Both the position numbers and the translations under genes were made by a program. A stretch of 64,000 bases of DNA from Phlebotomus papatasi (lineage: Eukaryota; Arthropoda; Insecta; Diptera; Psychodidae). The stretch's first letter is position 1, and every line of letters begins with the position of its first letter. Below the pieces are notes generated by a model that saw nothing but the letters and a program-made list of their open reading frames with translations, had not been told where the DNA came from and did no database searches. This document shows, piece after piece, positions 20,851 through 32,046 of the stretch. The DNA is taken from positions 70,566,712-70,630,711 of the forward strand of contig NC_077224.1 of the NCBI RefSeq assembly GCF_024763615.1, written 5' to 3'.

Positions 20851-23800
20851 GAATTACAAGCTGAAAATTTGCTATCAATTAGGGAGTGCTGTGGCGAAGC
20901 GTTCCAGTTATTACATTATTTTGTAATATTTTTGTTTGAAAAACTCTTTTAAGCACTTTAAATATGTTTAAACATAATACCAAAAACTTTAAAAAGCTTG
21001 CTCGTTACTTTGTCTGTCAAAGAAATATTGCGAAAAATAGCTAACTTTTGGCCTCCTTAATTCAGGCTGCCCCCTTAAATTAAGGATTGCATTATGAGGG
21101 TAAGTAATCCAATTTAAAATTCTCAAAACTATTTGAGATAACTCAAATCTATTCAGATAAATCCCCATTCTATGACATATTTAAGTCACGAATTTAATCA
21201 TTTTGCAAAGATAAGATGCTTTTGCTACTCCTTTTACTAATCACATTTAATAAATTTTTAGACCAAGACATTACTATTTTATAAAACTAATACTGAAGTG
21301 AAGTTCACAAAACCATTTGGACCTTCCCTCTAAAAATCTAAAGTTTCGTGTCTTGGATATAGCCTAGCTCTTCCCTATCATATGACTTTATGTTGCTCCT
21401 TAATAGGATAAGACTTTTCTGATAAAATTATATCTATGGAAGTTTGAAAGCTTTATGAATTTTTCATATCTTATAAATGTACTTTGTGTACTCCCATTCA
21501 TGAGGTAAAAACGTTAAAGTTCCACAGATGTGTGGAACTTGAATTCTCACCTGTATTCCATGTTACTCTTGTCTTGCTCCAACTTATGGATTTCGAGGGG
21601 AATTCCGTTAGTGCGACTGCTCAATCTCGATAGTCTGTTTCATTAAAACCGCCAAATGTCTTGCTCTAACTTATACATTTTCCCACAGCACGGGCATTTA
21701 ATGGATTTATGAATGTACCTCTGGAGACTAAGAAAATCTCCAACGGCGCACAGTATTTGCGCGATGTTGGTCGATGGTGGTGTACGATTTGTTGCCCTGG
21801 CTCCGTACTAACAACCATTTCCACTCACAATCGATTGAATCATTGATTGTTTGGCCAATTGGCAGTGATAGAGGGGTGTGATTGCCAAAGTGTCGGATGA
21901 GTTAAGTCAATTTGTGTCCATCAACTATTTCAAACAATTGGATGGTGAGGTGAACAAAGAACAACGAAATTATCTCAGTGGAGTTCTCAATACGCTCCTC
22001 CGTGGCTGGGTGTTCCATGACAAAAAGCCACTCCATTTGTGATTGTGTTCGTGACTCTGGAATATTGTTTTGTTTGGTGCACAAGTAAACTGGACAAGAA
22101 ATTCACCTTTTTCTGTTCCCTCCGATCTTCGTCCCTTAGAGGGTCTGACTTTGCTAATAAACTTGGTGGGAATTTTCTGTGCAGATAATACCCATGTTTC
22201 AAGTGTTTTGAAATAATAAAAGTCTTATCCAAGTGACACAGAAATAAAAAAAAACACACGACAACTGTCTGGACACGGTGAATTAAAAAGTGTGTGATGA
22301 GAAAAATTTACTTTCAGACCCATTGTGTTTGAGAGACTTAATTGATATTCAAAAAGAGCTGGAATCTTCCTTAGATGAAATCACCTTGAAACGGGAACAT
22401 CGTGGCGAAGTACCTCAGTTCCAGCACTGTACAATTCTTAAATGGTAAAAAGAACATTGGCAATTTTCCCTTTACCATGTTCGACCTTTTCTTGTTCCTC
22501 AAGCAATTTCCTTACAAAAGCTGTAAGTTTCTTGTTCGCTTTTATTCTGCAATCTCTGCTAATTGCGCCAATCTGGCATGTAATCATTTTTCAATAACTC
22601 GGAGTTTTTTGTGCCCTACCATTGCTCTAAGAAATACCTTCGCACGAATTAGAATTATTATTTCATCGACTCGAGATATAAAGGTTTCTATTTCTGTGCC
22701 TAGCTAAATGGATTTAAGCTTGTGGCGTAGAAGAAAAATAGCGACAGGCATTTGAATTGAATTATCTCTGGGTGAGAGCATATTGCACTATTACTGTGAA
22801 TAGTGCATAACAATAGGCCAGCTCAATGGAGTATGTACACTTGCGTTTTTGCTCACTTTGCACCACATGCTTTCATAACATCCGGGGGGGCGAGAGACAC
22901 TATCATCGACAAGAAACCAAGACATTGTTTCAATTTTTTCCCCTTATCTCACCGCCAAGATCTTATAGCATGGATTTTTTTTAAAAATGTTTATTCTTCC
23001 TCTATTGAAAATTTCACAATATCGCAGGTATAAATGAGGTGCATGATAATAAAAAAAAACTGGAATTATCAGACACTTTTCCCATTATTTTCCCAGCAAA
23101 ATGCTTTAGTTTTTTCATTCATTTTTACTGCCTTTCAGTCCGACTTGTGCTTCCGTTCGCAATAAAATAATGTAAACTACAGCATCATCGGTACATGACT
23201 GTGAGATACAGCAGCGAACATTTTTATTAGATTGGCGATAAAAGTTGAAAGGATGATCTCTTTCTCCAATTACACCAGTACTGCCCTAGTTTCAGTTCAG
23301 CTCTCTGGTGTCGAAGATCATATTTTTGAATAATTTATTGCAGTAAAGTAAGGTTTAAGGCACTGTTGGAAAAATATTTCTAACAGCAATTGGGTTACCT
23401 GAATCTTTGAAATTACTTTTATTACTTCTATGTAGTTCAAAATAATTGAGGGCTTTAATTGATACCAGGTACATTAACACCATGATAATACAATGCCTAT
23501 AATGCTGACTTTACACTTAAGGTTTTACCATTAATTCATTTTTTTTTATCAAAAATTCTAGCTGACATGTAATGAAAGCTTAAGCCTGGATTTTGAAATC
23601 AGTAAGAGTTGAGCATATCATATTCTTAACCATTAAAAAACGACTAGGTCACCATATCATGTTGTAGTTATCCTTTCAAAAAAATTATACAGAAATTAAT
23701 AGCAAATTCTTATGGGCAGTTCTTGACTAAAATCCGTAAATCGCCAAAACATTTCTTATAGAATATTTTGATAAAATAAGACAATTTAGAGTTGTAAGAA

Positions 23801-24206
23801 CACCTATTGACACTTTTAAGAAAACTCATATCATGATCTATTGAAACCTATTATATTCCACTTTGGGATATGAAATTTGAACACCTGCCCTAATATGAAA
23901 TGAAAGATTAATAAAAAACGCGTTATATTGCATATATTTTATTAAATTATTTTAAACAAATTTGAATATTTTAACGAAACTGCCAACAAGTCTTTCTTCG
24001 ATCCTATATCACATGAAAAATAAGTGTGAGGATCACTGAACAAAAATAAATAGCTTTTCGCCTATTTTCAATTACATTAATACATATATAGCCGTGCTTC
24101 GTATCAATATTAATTTAAATTTCAGAAATATACATAAAATATTACATTTTTAAATACTTTTAATTTTCCACTCAGTTATGAGATAAGTTTTTAGCTCTTA
24201 AATCTC
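20851..24206. other. Gene-free interval, low repeat content
   Basis: About 3.3 kb without a supported gene. The part near 21500-23300 is less AT-rich and more unique than its surroundings, and contains an exact hairpin (21517-21540). The short open frames at about 21900-22260 (minus) and 22400-22700 (plus) lack splice or homology support. Confidence 0.5.
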
Positions 24207-24477
24207 GGGCACTCGATGGGTCAAGTGGTAGAGCACTCGCTCTATGATGCAAGTGTCCCGGGTTCGAATCCCTTTTAGGTCACCCGGAATTTTTCAGGGT
24301 TTAAAGGTGTTCGAATTTCATCAAGTGAGCTTCACTGTACTTGATTCCACGAGCATGGGACTGACAACCTCATCCCGTACAAGAAAAAAATAATAATGAA
24401 TGTCTAGAAATCCCCTTGCGGGAAGGCCTTGATCCTTCATGGAATGTTGGGCCAGCATTATTATTATTATTAGTATT
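24207..24477 (+). mobile_element. tRNA-derived SINE with ATT-repeat tail, copy 1
   Basis: Begins GGGCACTCGATGGGTCAAGT, with an A box around TGGGTCAAGTGGTAGAGC and a perfect B box GGTTCGAATCC at 24261-24271. A body includes 'TTTAAAGGTGTTCGAATTTC' and 'GTGAGCTTCACTG', and the element ends in an (ATT)n tail. Box order, length and tail are those of a Pol III-transcribed SINE. A diverged second copy lies at 55768-56037. Confidence 0.85.
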
Positions 24478-24941
24478 AAATCTTTAATTTTAAAGTCTCA
24501 AATTTTTTTCGGTCTTTAACTTACTTTATAAAGTATTATATGCTTTACTTTTAATACACTTTAACTTACCTATACATTTTTAAGTACCCCGAAAATAAAA
24601 TCGTTTTTTAACTATAGAAAGTTATTTTGTACTCTAAATAGTCAGAAAAACGGATTTCGTTTTTGGGACACCGGCCGGTGTTCCACTCATCCTTAAAGAG
24701 TGTTAAGCCAAAGTATCAAATTTCAGAATAATGATACTAAAATAGACTTTTGTGACTTTTTAATCTTGTATTTATTTAATTCTGCTGAAATCACTTCTCA
24801 ATAATGAGGCTAAAATGGAAATGAAAAGTCTTTAGAGTTTTCTTCAATTTTAGAGCAAATCGCATTTCTGTCGGTTTGTACATTGCTCAGTTTACAACGT
24901 TTCGTGAAAACTGTCCATCCAGACGCTTCAACAATCATTTA

Positions 24942-25039
24942 CACCGGGCGGAACTCGAACTCACAACACTGTAACAGTCGAGCCGGGGGTCATACCCCAC
25001 AAGAGCCGGACGCTCTTACCAATTGCACCCCGGACCCCC
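24942..25039 (-). mobile_element. tRNA-like SINE head, second family (minus strand)
   Basis: On the minus strand, GTCCGGGGTGCAATTGGTAA with A-box region TGCAATTGGTAAGAGCG, and a B box GTTCGAGTTCC about 50 bases further on, followed by GCCCGGTG. It has tRNA promoter architecture but a long insertion between the boxes (roughly 100 bases in all), so probably a SINE head rather than a tRNA gene. Confidence 0.6.
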
Positions 25040-25422
25040 TTCTGAAAAATATTAATTTCTATCATTGGAAAGCTTTAATTTTAACGCTAAATATTTAATC
25101 TAAATCTTTTAAATTTCTTTACCTCAGAATCCATAATTGATTCATCTAAAGAATGATATCTGTAAATTAAAAGGAAGGGCAAAATCTCCAATCTTTTCAG
25201 AATACTTGACACCCTAAAATGTCTTGTGCATTTATTGCTAAGAATACTATCTAGTGGTCTAAATCGTGGGAAAAAGAATTACGATCTCGAAAGCTTAAGC
25301 TTCCCATATTTTTTTATCTCCTTATTTACCGGTTTAGTTTTAACCTGGATTAAATATTTTATAAAAACTGGTTAAAAATTGGATAGGAGTAATGCAACTG
25401 AATCCCAGGCAAAATCGGTTTA

Positions 25423-25690
25423 CAGTAGACTCTCGCTACAGTAGACTCTCGCTGCAGTAGACTCTCTCTCAATCGGGAATATGGGGCAAAATGTCATCCG
25501 GTTTAGCGATAGAATTGAGCGTCAAAGCCTTTGTGAATTCCACAAAAAGCGCTCAATTATAAAGAATCACGATAAAATAGGAAGAACTACAGCGAATTTG
25601 ATCGAATTAGCTTTATAAATAAACGTGAAAATTGTCAACAAAATTTGTCGCCCGATTGAAAAAGAGCCGATTAAGCGAGAGTCTACTGTA
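25423..25690. mobile_element. MITE of the CAGTAGACTCTCGCT family, nested in another copy
   Basis: The left side carries three consecutive 16-base units: CAGTAGACTCTCGCTA, CAGTAGACTCTCGCTG and CAGTAGACTCTCTCTC. The right end is the inverted CAGTAGACTCTCGCTTAATC at about 25688. After a TA the sequence continues ATTCGGCTCC, the continuation expected of an outer copy (compare 8145-8450). It is best read as insertion of one element into the TA of another copy's terminal repeat. Confidence 0.75.
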
Positions 25691-25744
25691 ATTCGGCTCC
25701 TTTAACATCGGGCTACTTTTTAACTCGGGCAACAGTTAAATATG

Positions 25745-27380
25745 ATCGTTTCAATCACCTCCAACCTCTCAATTCATCTCAATCCCGTCAAGCTTCATTT
25801 AATCACCGTGACTGGTTCAGATTGTTCATGCAAACTCCTGGAAGTTACATAAAAAGCATTACAGTGAAATTTTCTTTCCCATAAAGTATTAATAAAATTC
25901 TCTCATTCCTGGATGGAAAATGCGCCTAGATAGTGAATGGAAAAGGGGAAAATGCGGAAGTGCAAAATAATGGAAATGGAAGGAAAATCGCATGAATTTT
26001 ACACCTTTGCATATGCATTTTGACCCATTTGCACACCAATATTGTGCATTATTCCATCAACCTATTTTGCTAGTTGTGCAAAAAAAAATAATTTTCAAGC
26101 ATTAGAACATTTTGCTATCTTCAATCTCAATTGATTTATTCACGAGCAAATAGCGGAATTTCCATAAAGAACACCATTAGTGGTAGATGGTCTTATCTTG
26201 TAAATTGCTTTGTGAATACTCCATAATCTTTTATGCGCACAATAACACTATAGAATAGAGATTATTGCATGAACTTTTATGACAAACCGCAAACAATAAA
26301 TAAAGTTCTCTCAAATATTGCAAAACTTGAGATTCTTCTTTCCTTACTTTTACAATTCTAATTTCACGGTATTATCCTCGCAAAGAACTCACGAGAACAA
26401 ATTTTGAAAAAAATGCTAAGAATTGTTATACCACAGCCGCAGATGTATGTTTAATGAATGTTTCAAATAGATAAATTTCAATTATTCAGATCATGTTTAC
26501 TTAAAACACCTGATTAAGCATGACGCACGATTATCAACTGAAACATCTGCTTGTAAAATTTTCTTCACACTGTTTAACACTCATTCATCGTCTTTAGTGA
26601 GATAGAAATGCTAAAGACAAGAAGTCATAAATTCCGTGCAATTATTATTTTTTTCTCTAACAAAAGCACGATATATTGTTCTTCTATAAAACTGTTTAAA
26701 TTTAGAGATCAAAAATATGTCGAATAAATACAGATGCTGTTGGTAGAACTATTTCATGAATATGTTATATTTTGAAAAGTCTGCATGAAAATACCGTGTA
26801 CATTTTTGTATTAATACTGCATTTGAGAACATTTCTCATGTGCAAATAATTCACATGGCTTCTGGAGAGAATTTTCTGGGAACCCCAACAAGTGCAGTAT
26901 TCTGAAAAGACTTCTCAATATTCAAAATATTTGCATATCTTTGTCGAAATGGAGCGCACATCACTCGACGAAAAATACAAAACTGAGATTTTATGAACTC
27001 TTTAAAATATTAATTTAGGACTGCAAAGATGATTTAAAAAATTACCTAAGAAATTTATGCTTCATTTGCTTTTGAGTTTGAACTGAATCTATAAGCTTTG
27101 TGAGATAATTATTAAAAGATTTTAAGGATCTTATAATAGATAATACTATTATGTTGCTCCAACTAAATGGAGTAACAATGAAGACAATTTATGACCGATT
27201 TTGATGTTCATGAGTATTTTGTAAAAGTTATGCTTATTCATTGTCAGAATTGGGCAACGGAGCCACTTAATACCATCTTAATGGTACCTTAACCAATTAG
27301 TGACTATTTTTATAATACTGTAATGATTGAGAGGTGAGGGTGTATCCCCTCGAATCGTAACAATACATAAAATATAAATG
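25745..27380. other. Gene-free AT-rich sequence
   Basis: No gene, RNA gene or clear repeat is recognised in these 1.6 kb. Confidence 0.5.
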
Positions 27381-27790
27381 AACCCATTCTTTACCATGGT
27401 ATTATACATCATACGCAAATTGAGTGATTTTAGATGATTTATTCCTCGGAAATTTTTATGCGAATTGCTGTCGCAAATGGATTTTTAGTAACTTTAGTTC
27501 TTCAATTACTTGGGAAAAATAGTCCGATAGAGATGAAAATACAATTTGTTACATACATACAAGGAAAAAAATACAAGGAAAAAAATCACAAAATATGAAC
27601 ATTATATCAAGTATTTCTGGTACATTGAATGAATGGGTTAATAGATTTTGGATAATGGTGGTATTTCAATGAAAAAAAAATCTTTCTGTTGATAATGTTT
27701 TAGTACATGGTTATTCTCATGTGCTTCTGCATTATCGACATTTTTTTTGTTTTAATTCCTATCACGACTGTTTTTCCCAGTTCTCGCTGA
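27380..27790 (-). repeat. Dispersed repeat family B, partial inverted copy
   Basis: Reads as the reverse complement of parts of 34820-35790, sharing 'CATGTACTAAAA', 'AATACCATGGTAAAGAAT', 'CCCATTCATTCAATGTACC' and 'TCATTGAAATACCACCATTA'. Part of the middle of the family sequence is missing. Confidence 0.65.
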
Positions 27791-28044
27791 GTGCCAAAAT
27801 CACCAAAAAGTCGAAACACAAAAAAAAATATAATCCAGAAGCACATGAGATCAGAAATGTACTAAAAACTGTTTTAGTACATTGTTTATTAAAAAAAAAC
27901 ACTGTTTATTTTGTCAAAGTAAACACTGTTTGTGATCTTTTAGAAAAATGTCATGAAATCAAAATTCAGATCACTTTATTTCTCAAACGTTTCGCCATAT
28001 CTATCGACCTCATTTGTACACTTCTTCTTTCGAACATCACAATA

Positions 28045-28390
28045 CAGTAGAAGTAGAGCCTCGCTATAGGCCATCGCTCTATAATCCACAATTTATCGAC
28101 CGTTGATTTCAAAACACTGATTTTAAGTTAGGTTATGTTTTTTTTAGTACGCGACATGCAATGTTGTCATATTTATTTTAATATTTTTGGCAAACTTTAT
28201 TGAGTAGTTGTGATAATTGTGATCCATAATGAAGAGAGCGAGGACAAGTACCACAATCGCAAAGAAATTGGAAGCCGTCGAGCAATTTCAATACCAAAAG
28301 TCGTTGATAATTTTAAAAAATGACATGGACTATAGTGCGACCCAAGTGTCAAATCTGGAACCAAATATGGCCTATAGCGGGGCTCTACTG
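28045..28390 (+). mobile_element. Internally deleted CENP-B/Tigger-type transposon
   Basis: The ends CAGTAGAAGTAGAGCCTCGC and, inverted, CAGTAGAGCCCCGCTATAGG share CTATAGGCC. From 28229 a frame begins MKRARTSTTIAKKLEAVEQF, which resembles the N-terminal helix-turn-helix of CENP-B/Jerky/Tigger transposases, then soon runs into the right terminal repeat. This is a deletion derivative that kept only the beginning of the transposase gene. Confidence 0.6.
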
Positions 28391-28854
28391 AAATGTCAAC
28401 TTAGTTTACAATTTTCAGTGCTAACCAAAAAGAGTGTCAAGGGCATTACCTTACAAATTAGATTTCTTACTGCTTAAAATTCCCTTTTTAAATTGCAACT
28501 GACCAGTGTACTTTGATCTTTTTACTGATCAATACTGACTTCAATTTCACTTAGCAAAACTATTTTCTTACTAATCAATCTCGCATTTACTGACAAAATT
28601 AATCTAATTTTTCTATTTCTCATAAATCGAATAATTGTGATTTAATTATAATGAAATGATGAAAGTTTTATTTCCGAGTGATATTGAATATCTCTATTGA
28701 AAATAAAGTTTATATTTCTGAGAATTGTATTTTTCTCACATAAAATTTACTTTTCATTGAAAAAAAAAGTTTTTTACTATGAATATTTTATCTATGTTGA
28801 TATTATAAATTCATCCTATAGTTTTTTATTTTATTTTTCTTCATTTATTATTTC

Positions 28855-28885
<31 letters not shown>

Positions 28886-29439
28886 CTGTGAATGTTGCCC
28901 TCTTCTTAAAAGGACAAATATAAGGGAACGTAACATCATTTTCGTCAGAAAACAACCCCATATTCTCATTTGTCTAGCTTTCATTTGATATTAATTGACT
29001 TTTTCGGAACAGAAGGAGTACTTAATTAGACTTTACGACTTGCCCAATTTAATAAAACTACAAAAATCAAATCTTATTACATAAATTTTAATTTATAAAT
29101 TGTCTTTTTATAGATATTGCTTAAGTTAACCTACAACAATTAAAGTTACAAATAAGCAATTGTTAAAATTTATACTTAACGACTTAATGACAAAAGACCG
29201 GTCACGTATGTACAAATAATTTATTACCGCTTAAGACTTTTTAATGGTTAAATCTTAAAATATTATGCAAAAGTAAAATAATTTCTTCTTTGAATGTTTT
29301 GGAGTCTCATTACCTTAAGAGCTACGTTACGTGGGTTACGGAGACAAAAACCAGGATATTTTCACAAAATCTTGTTCAAATTCAAAGAGAGAGCAGTATA
29401 ATAATCAGCTTTTTCTTTAACCTGTTGCTGTTCTGGAGC
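28391..29439. other. Gene-free AT-rich sequence
   Basis: Low-complexity stretches, including TTATTATTATT near 28850-28885. No gene seen. Confidence 0.55.
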
Positions 29440-29640
29440 TTAAATGGCAAGAAATACTAGAAATATCAATTCTGGCCCTTCGGTGACCCCCTCCCCTCCA
29501 AAACCATTTTTTTTTGGGTTTTCTCGAAAATGGCTATACACGGTTTCTTTTATTTCCGAATATGTTTTGAAAGTAGTCCACGCGAACATTTCGTCGATTT
29601 CGTCCATTGACACGACCGGAAATTTTTCAAAATCAAATTT
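29440..29640 (-). repeat. Dispersed repeat, 'TTTTGGAGGGG' family, copy 2
   Basis: Minus-strand counterpart of 7300-7660, with GACGAAATGTTC, AAAACATAT, TTTTGGAGGGG and GGGGTCACCGAAG in the same order. An uninterrupted 74-codon frame covers it on each strand, but homology to the non-coding copies suggests these frames are incidental, or the remnant of a transposon protein. Confidence 0.55.
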
Positions 29641-30422
29641 AATTTTTGAGGGCCTGTTCCTCAACTGATTTGCTTAAATTTAGAAAGTAAAACGCAAGTA
29701 AACTTTTATGGACAAGAAAACCGCGTGAAAAGATAATTCATGGAAAGATCTATCTCAGACTTTGAGCATCCTCCAAAACTGGGACGCTTCGTCATGTCTT
29801 TTTCAACGTACCGGTAGATTCGGGTGATTTTTACCCCTGCTTTTAGTAGGAGTTTCTCTAATTCTAGTACTTAAGGAGGGTCTTTACTGGTCGGAACTAT
29901 AATAGTAGATTGAGATCGTTAAGTACTTAGTAGAATTCATGAAAAGTTCACGAAAAACAGGGGTGCAAAGTCACTCTCGGAGTATAAAGTCATCCTAGTT
30001 TTCGGTAATAAAAATTGTTTTAATTCACTACATACACCAATTCAATTAGCAAATTATTAAACTTGTATTTGAACGAAGAATTTTTAAAAATAATGATATT
30101 TGGAATTTCAGAAGAATTTTATATCAAAAAATAATTTTTAGCATATTTTAGATCACGTTTCGTCTTATAAAATAAATTGTGATGAAATGAAACAAAATAT
30201 CATTACTTCATCAGCTTAGCAATTTTTTGGCTTCTTTTACCTTAAGATGAATCTACTCGTGGTCGTGATTTTATCCATTGCAAAGTAAGTTTTATCCAAA
30301 AAGGTCTTCGAAAATCACGTCGAAAATTACTGAATTTAAAATTTTTTTAATGAAAATTACAGAACGTATGGTTTTTAGTCTTCATGATCCACGTAATCCC
30401 TGTTATTTAGAATTTGATCTAT

Positions 30423-30705
30423 TTATTGATTAAAAGGTAGACCTGTCCCACAAAACTTGTTTTAAATTATTTAAATTGATCTAAAGCGTAAAAATATTTT
30501 CAAATTCAAATATTTGTTGGAATTGAATTAATGTTTTTGCTATTTAAACACTTTTCTGTGAGCCATGTCAACCTCTTTATCAATATCAAATTCTAAATCT
30601 TAATTGGTTTAGAGACACAAATCACACATTTGAACGGTCATTAGAGACAATTAATGTGAATCGCATTAAAATTTTAACGAGCATATGTGATAACACCGTG
30701 AAATA
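30423..30705 (+). mobile_element. MITE of the 37800 family, partial copy
   Basis: Matches the inner and right parts of the element at 37800-38202: 'TTGATCTATTTATTGATTAA', 'GGTAGACCTG', 'GACAATTAATGTGAAT', 'ATTAAAATTTTAA', and the right terminus GTGATAACAC. The left terminal repeat is missing. Confidence 0.6.
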
Positions 30706-30880
30706 TTGATTTTATGATAAATTTTTGATATATTTCCAATGATTTTCAAAATACAGAGCTGTAAAGTGACTTTTTAAAGTATAAAAAGTACACTATATCC
30801 TTTCTATTAAATTATCCTACACATTTTTTGATATCCCTTAATCAATTCCACAAGGTGTTAAATTGATAATCTCAGAAAAT

Positions 30881-31818
30881 ATTAGATGAGATCATATATT
30901 CTGTCACTAGAAGAGGTTGAAAGTTTGGAGTGGTATATCTCAGCTCCTGATGAACATAATTGGATGAGTGAACTATTGTTGGAAAGCTTGGTTCATTAGC
31001 TTTTAGAATCTGGTATACTTAATCTGCTATGGATAAACCATGGTCATCCAGAACCATTTATGTCGAAGAAAACACTTTTTGCAACGTCTTTTTTGGCCAT
31101 CTACTGCTGGGACCAGGAGTGACCCACTTTTCTCGCACTTGGACTGTTCGTTAGAGGAACTCAAAGGGTATAATTCGTAGAAGAAACTTTTTTTTTGGAC
31201 ATCTTACTTTTTTTATTCATCGACTTTTGCAAGAATTTTGATGTGTTAAACGCAAGGAAAAAATTACAGAAATCCTAAAAGAGTGGTTTCTGGAGGGGAA
31301 GGATAGACGTGGGGATGAAATTGATGTGATATTTGGATTACTTGGATCAACTTATGGGGGAGTACTTAGAACATTCCAAGTCGATATCTTCATTAGTTTG
31401 TCCAGAAAATGAGATAGAAGGATTTCTGTCATTTTTTTCTATGCGTATAAAATGTTAAAATTCTTGCAAAAGTGGATGAATAAAAAAAAGTAAGATGTCC
31501 AAAAAAAAAGTTTCTTCCACAAATTGTACCTTTTGAGTTCCTCCAACAAACAGTCCATGTGCGAGAAAAGTGGGTCACTCCTGGTCCCAGAAGTAGATGG
31601 CCAAAAAAGACGTTGCAAAAAATGTCTTCTTCGACATAAATGGTTCTGGATGACCATGGTTTATCCATAGCAGATTAAGTGTACCCGATTCTAAAAGCTT
31701 ATGAACCAATCTTTCCAACAATAGTTCACTCATCCAATTATGTTCATCCGGAGCTGAGATATACCACTCCAAACTTTCAACCTCTTCTACTGACAGAATA
31801 TATGATCTCATCCAATAT
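30881..31818. repeat. Long inverted repeat with ~375-bp arms (hairpin-RNA candidate)
   Basis: The left arm, about 30881-31255, and right arm, about 31441-31818, are reverse complements at roughly 90% by eye, around a spacer of about 185 bases. The arms contain a protein-like frame: in the right arm (minus) 78 residues stay open (beginning MRSYILSVEEVESLEWY), while the left arm copy has a TAG in the corresponding frame. Transcription through it would give a long double-stranded hairpin. Its termini do not look like a standard TIR transposon, although the phrase GACTGGGGCAAAAAGTTACA just beyond 31845 resembles the ends of the 54312-55345 element. Confidence 0.85.
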
Positions 31819-31949
31819 TATTAAAATGAATCCTATAGAAGAGACTGGGGCAAAAAGTTACAAAATGTATACATAATCTTTATCGCTGATTAAAATAAGG
31901 CTCGAAAAATTTGTATTTAGAACATTTCATTAGGAAATTTGCAGCTCTA

Positions 31950-32046
31950 TAGTTTTGCAGAACAAGCAAATTACGCATTTAAACCGAGACAATATTAACG
32001 TGAATAGCATTAAAATTTTAATGAGCATATGCGGTAACACCGTTAA
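31950..32046 (+). mobile_element. MITE of the 37800 family, right-end fragment
   Basis: Repeats the last ~95 bases of the family (GACAATATTAACGTGAATAG, ATTAAAATTTTAATGAGCAT, GGTAACACCG) in the same orientation as 30423-30705, on the other side of the long inverted repeat. Confidence 0.55.

Noticed and set aside
22402..22707. A possible small secreted or membrane protein (101 codons)
   Set aside because: No signal peptide at the start, no homology or splice support, and composition like the surrounding DNA.
24942..25039. A functional tRNA gene on the minus strand
   Set aside because: The A and B boxes are too far apart for a normal tRNA and no cloverleaf closes without a large insertion, so a SINE head is more likely.
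28229..28477. A small intact host gene with a helix-turn-helix
   Set aside because: The frame lies inside a terminal-inverted-repeat element and runs into its right end, so it is a transposase remnant.
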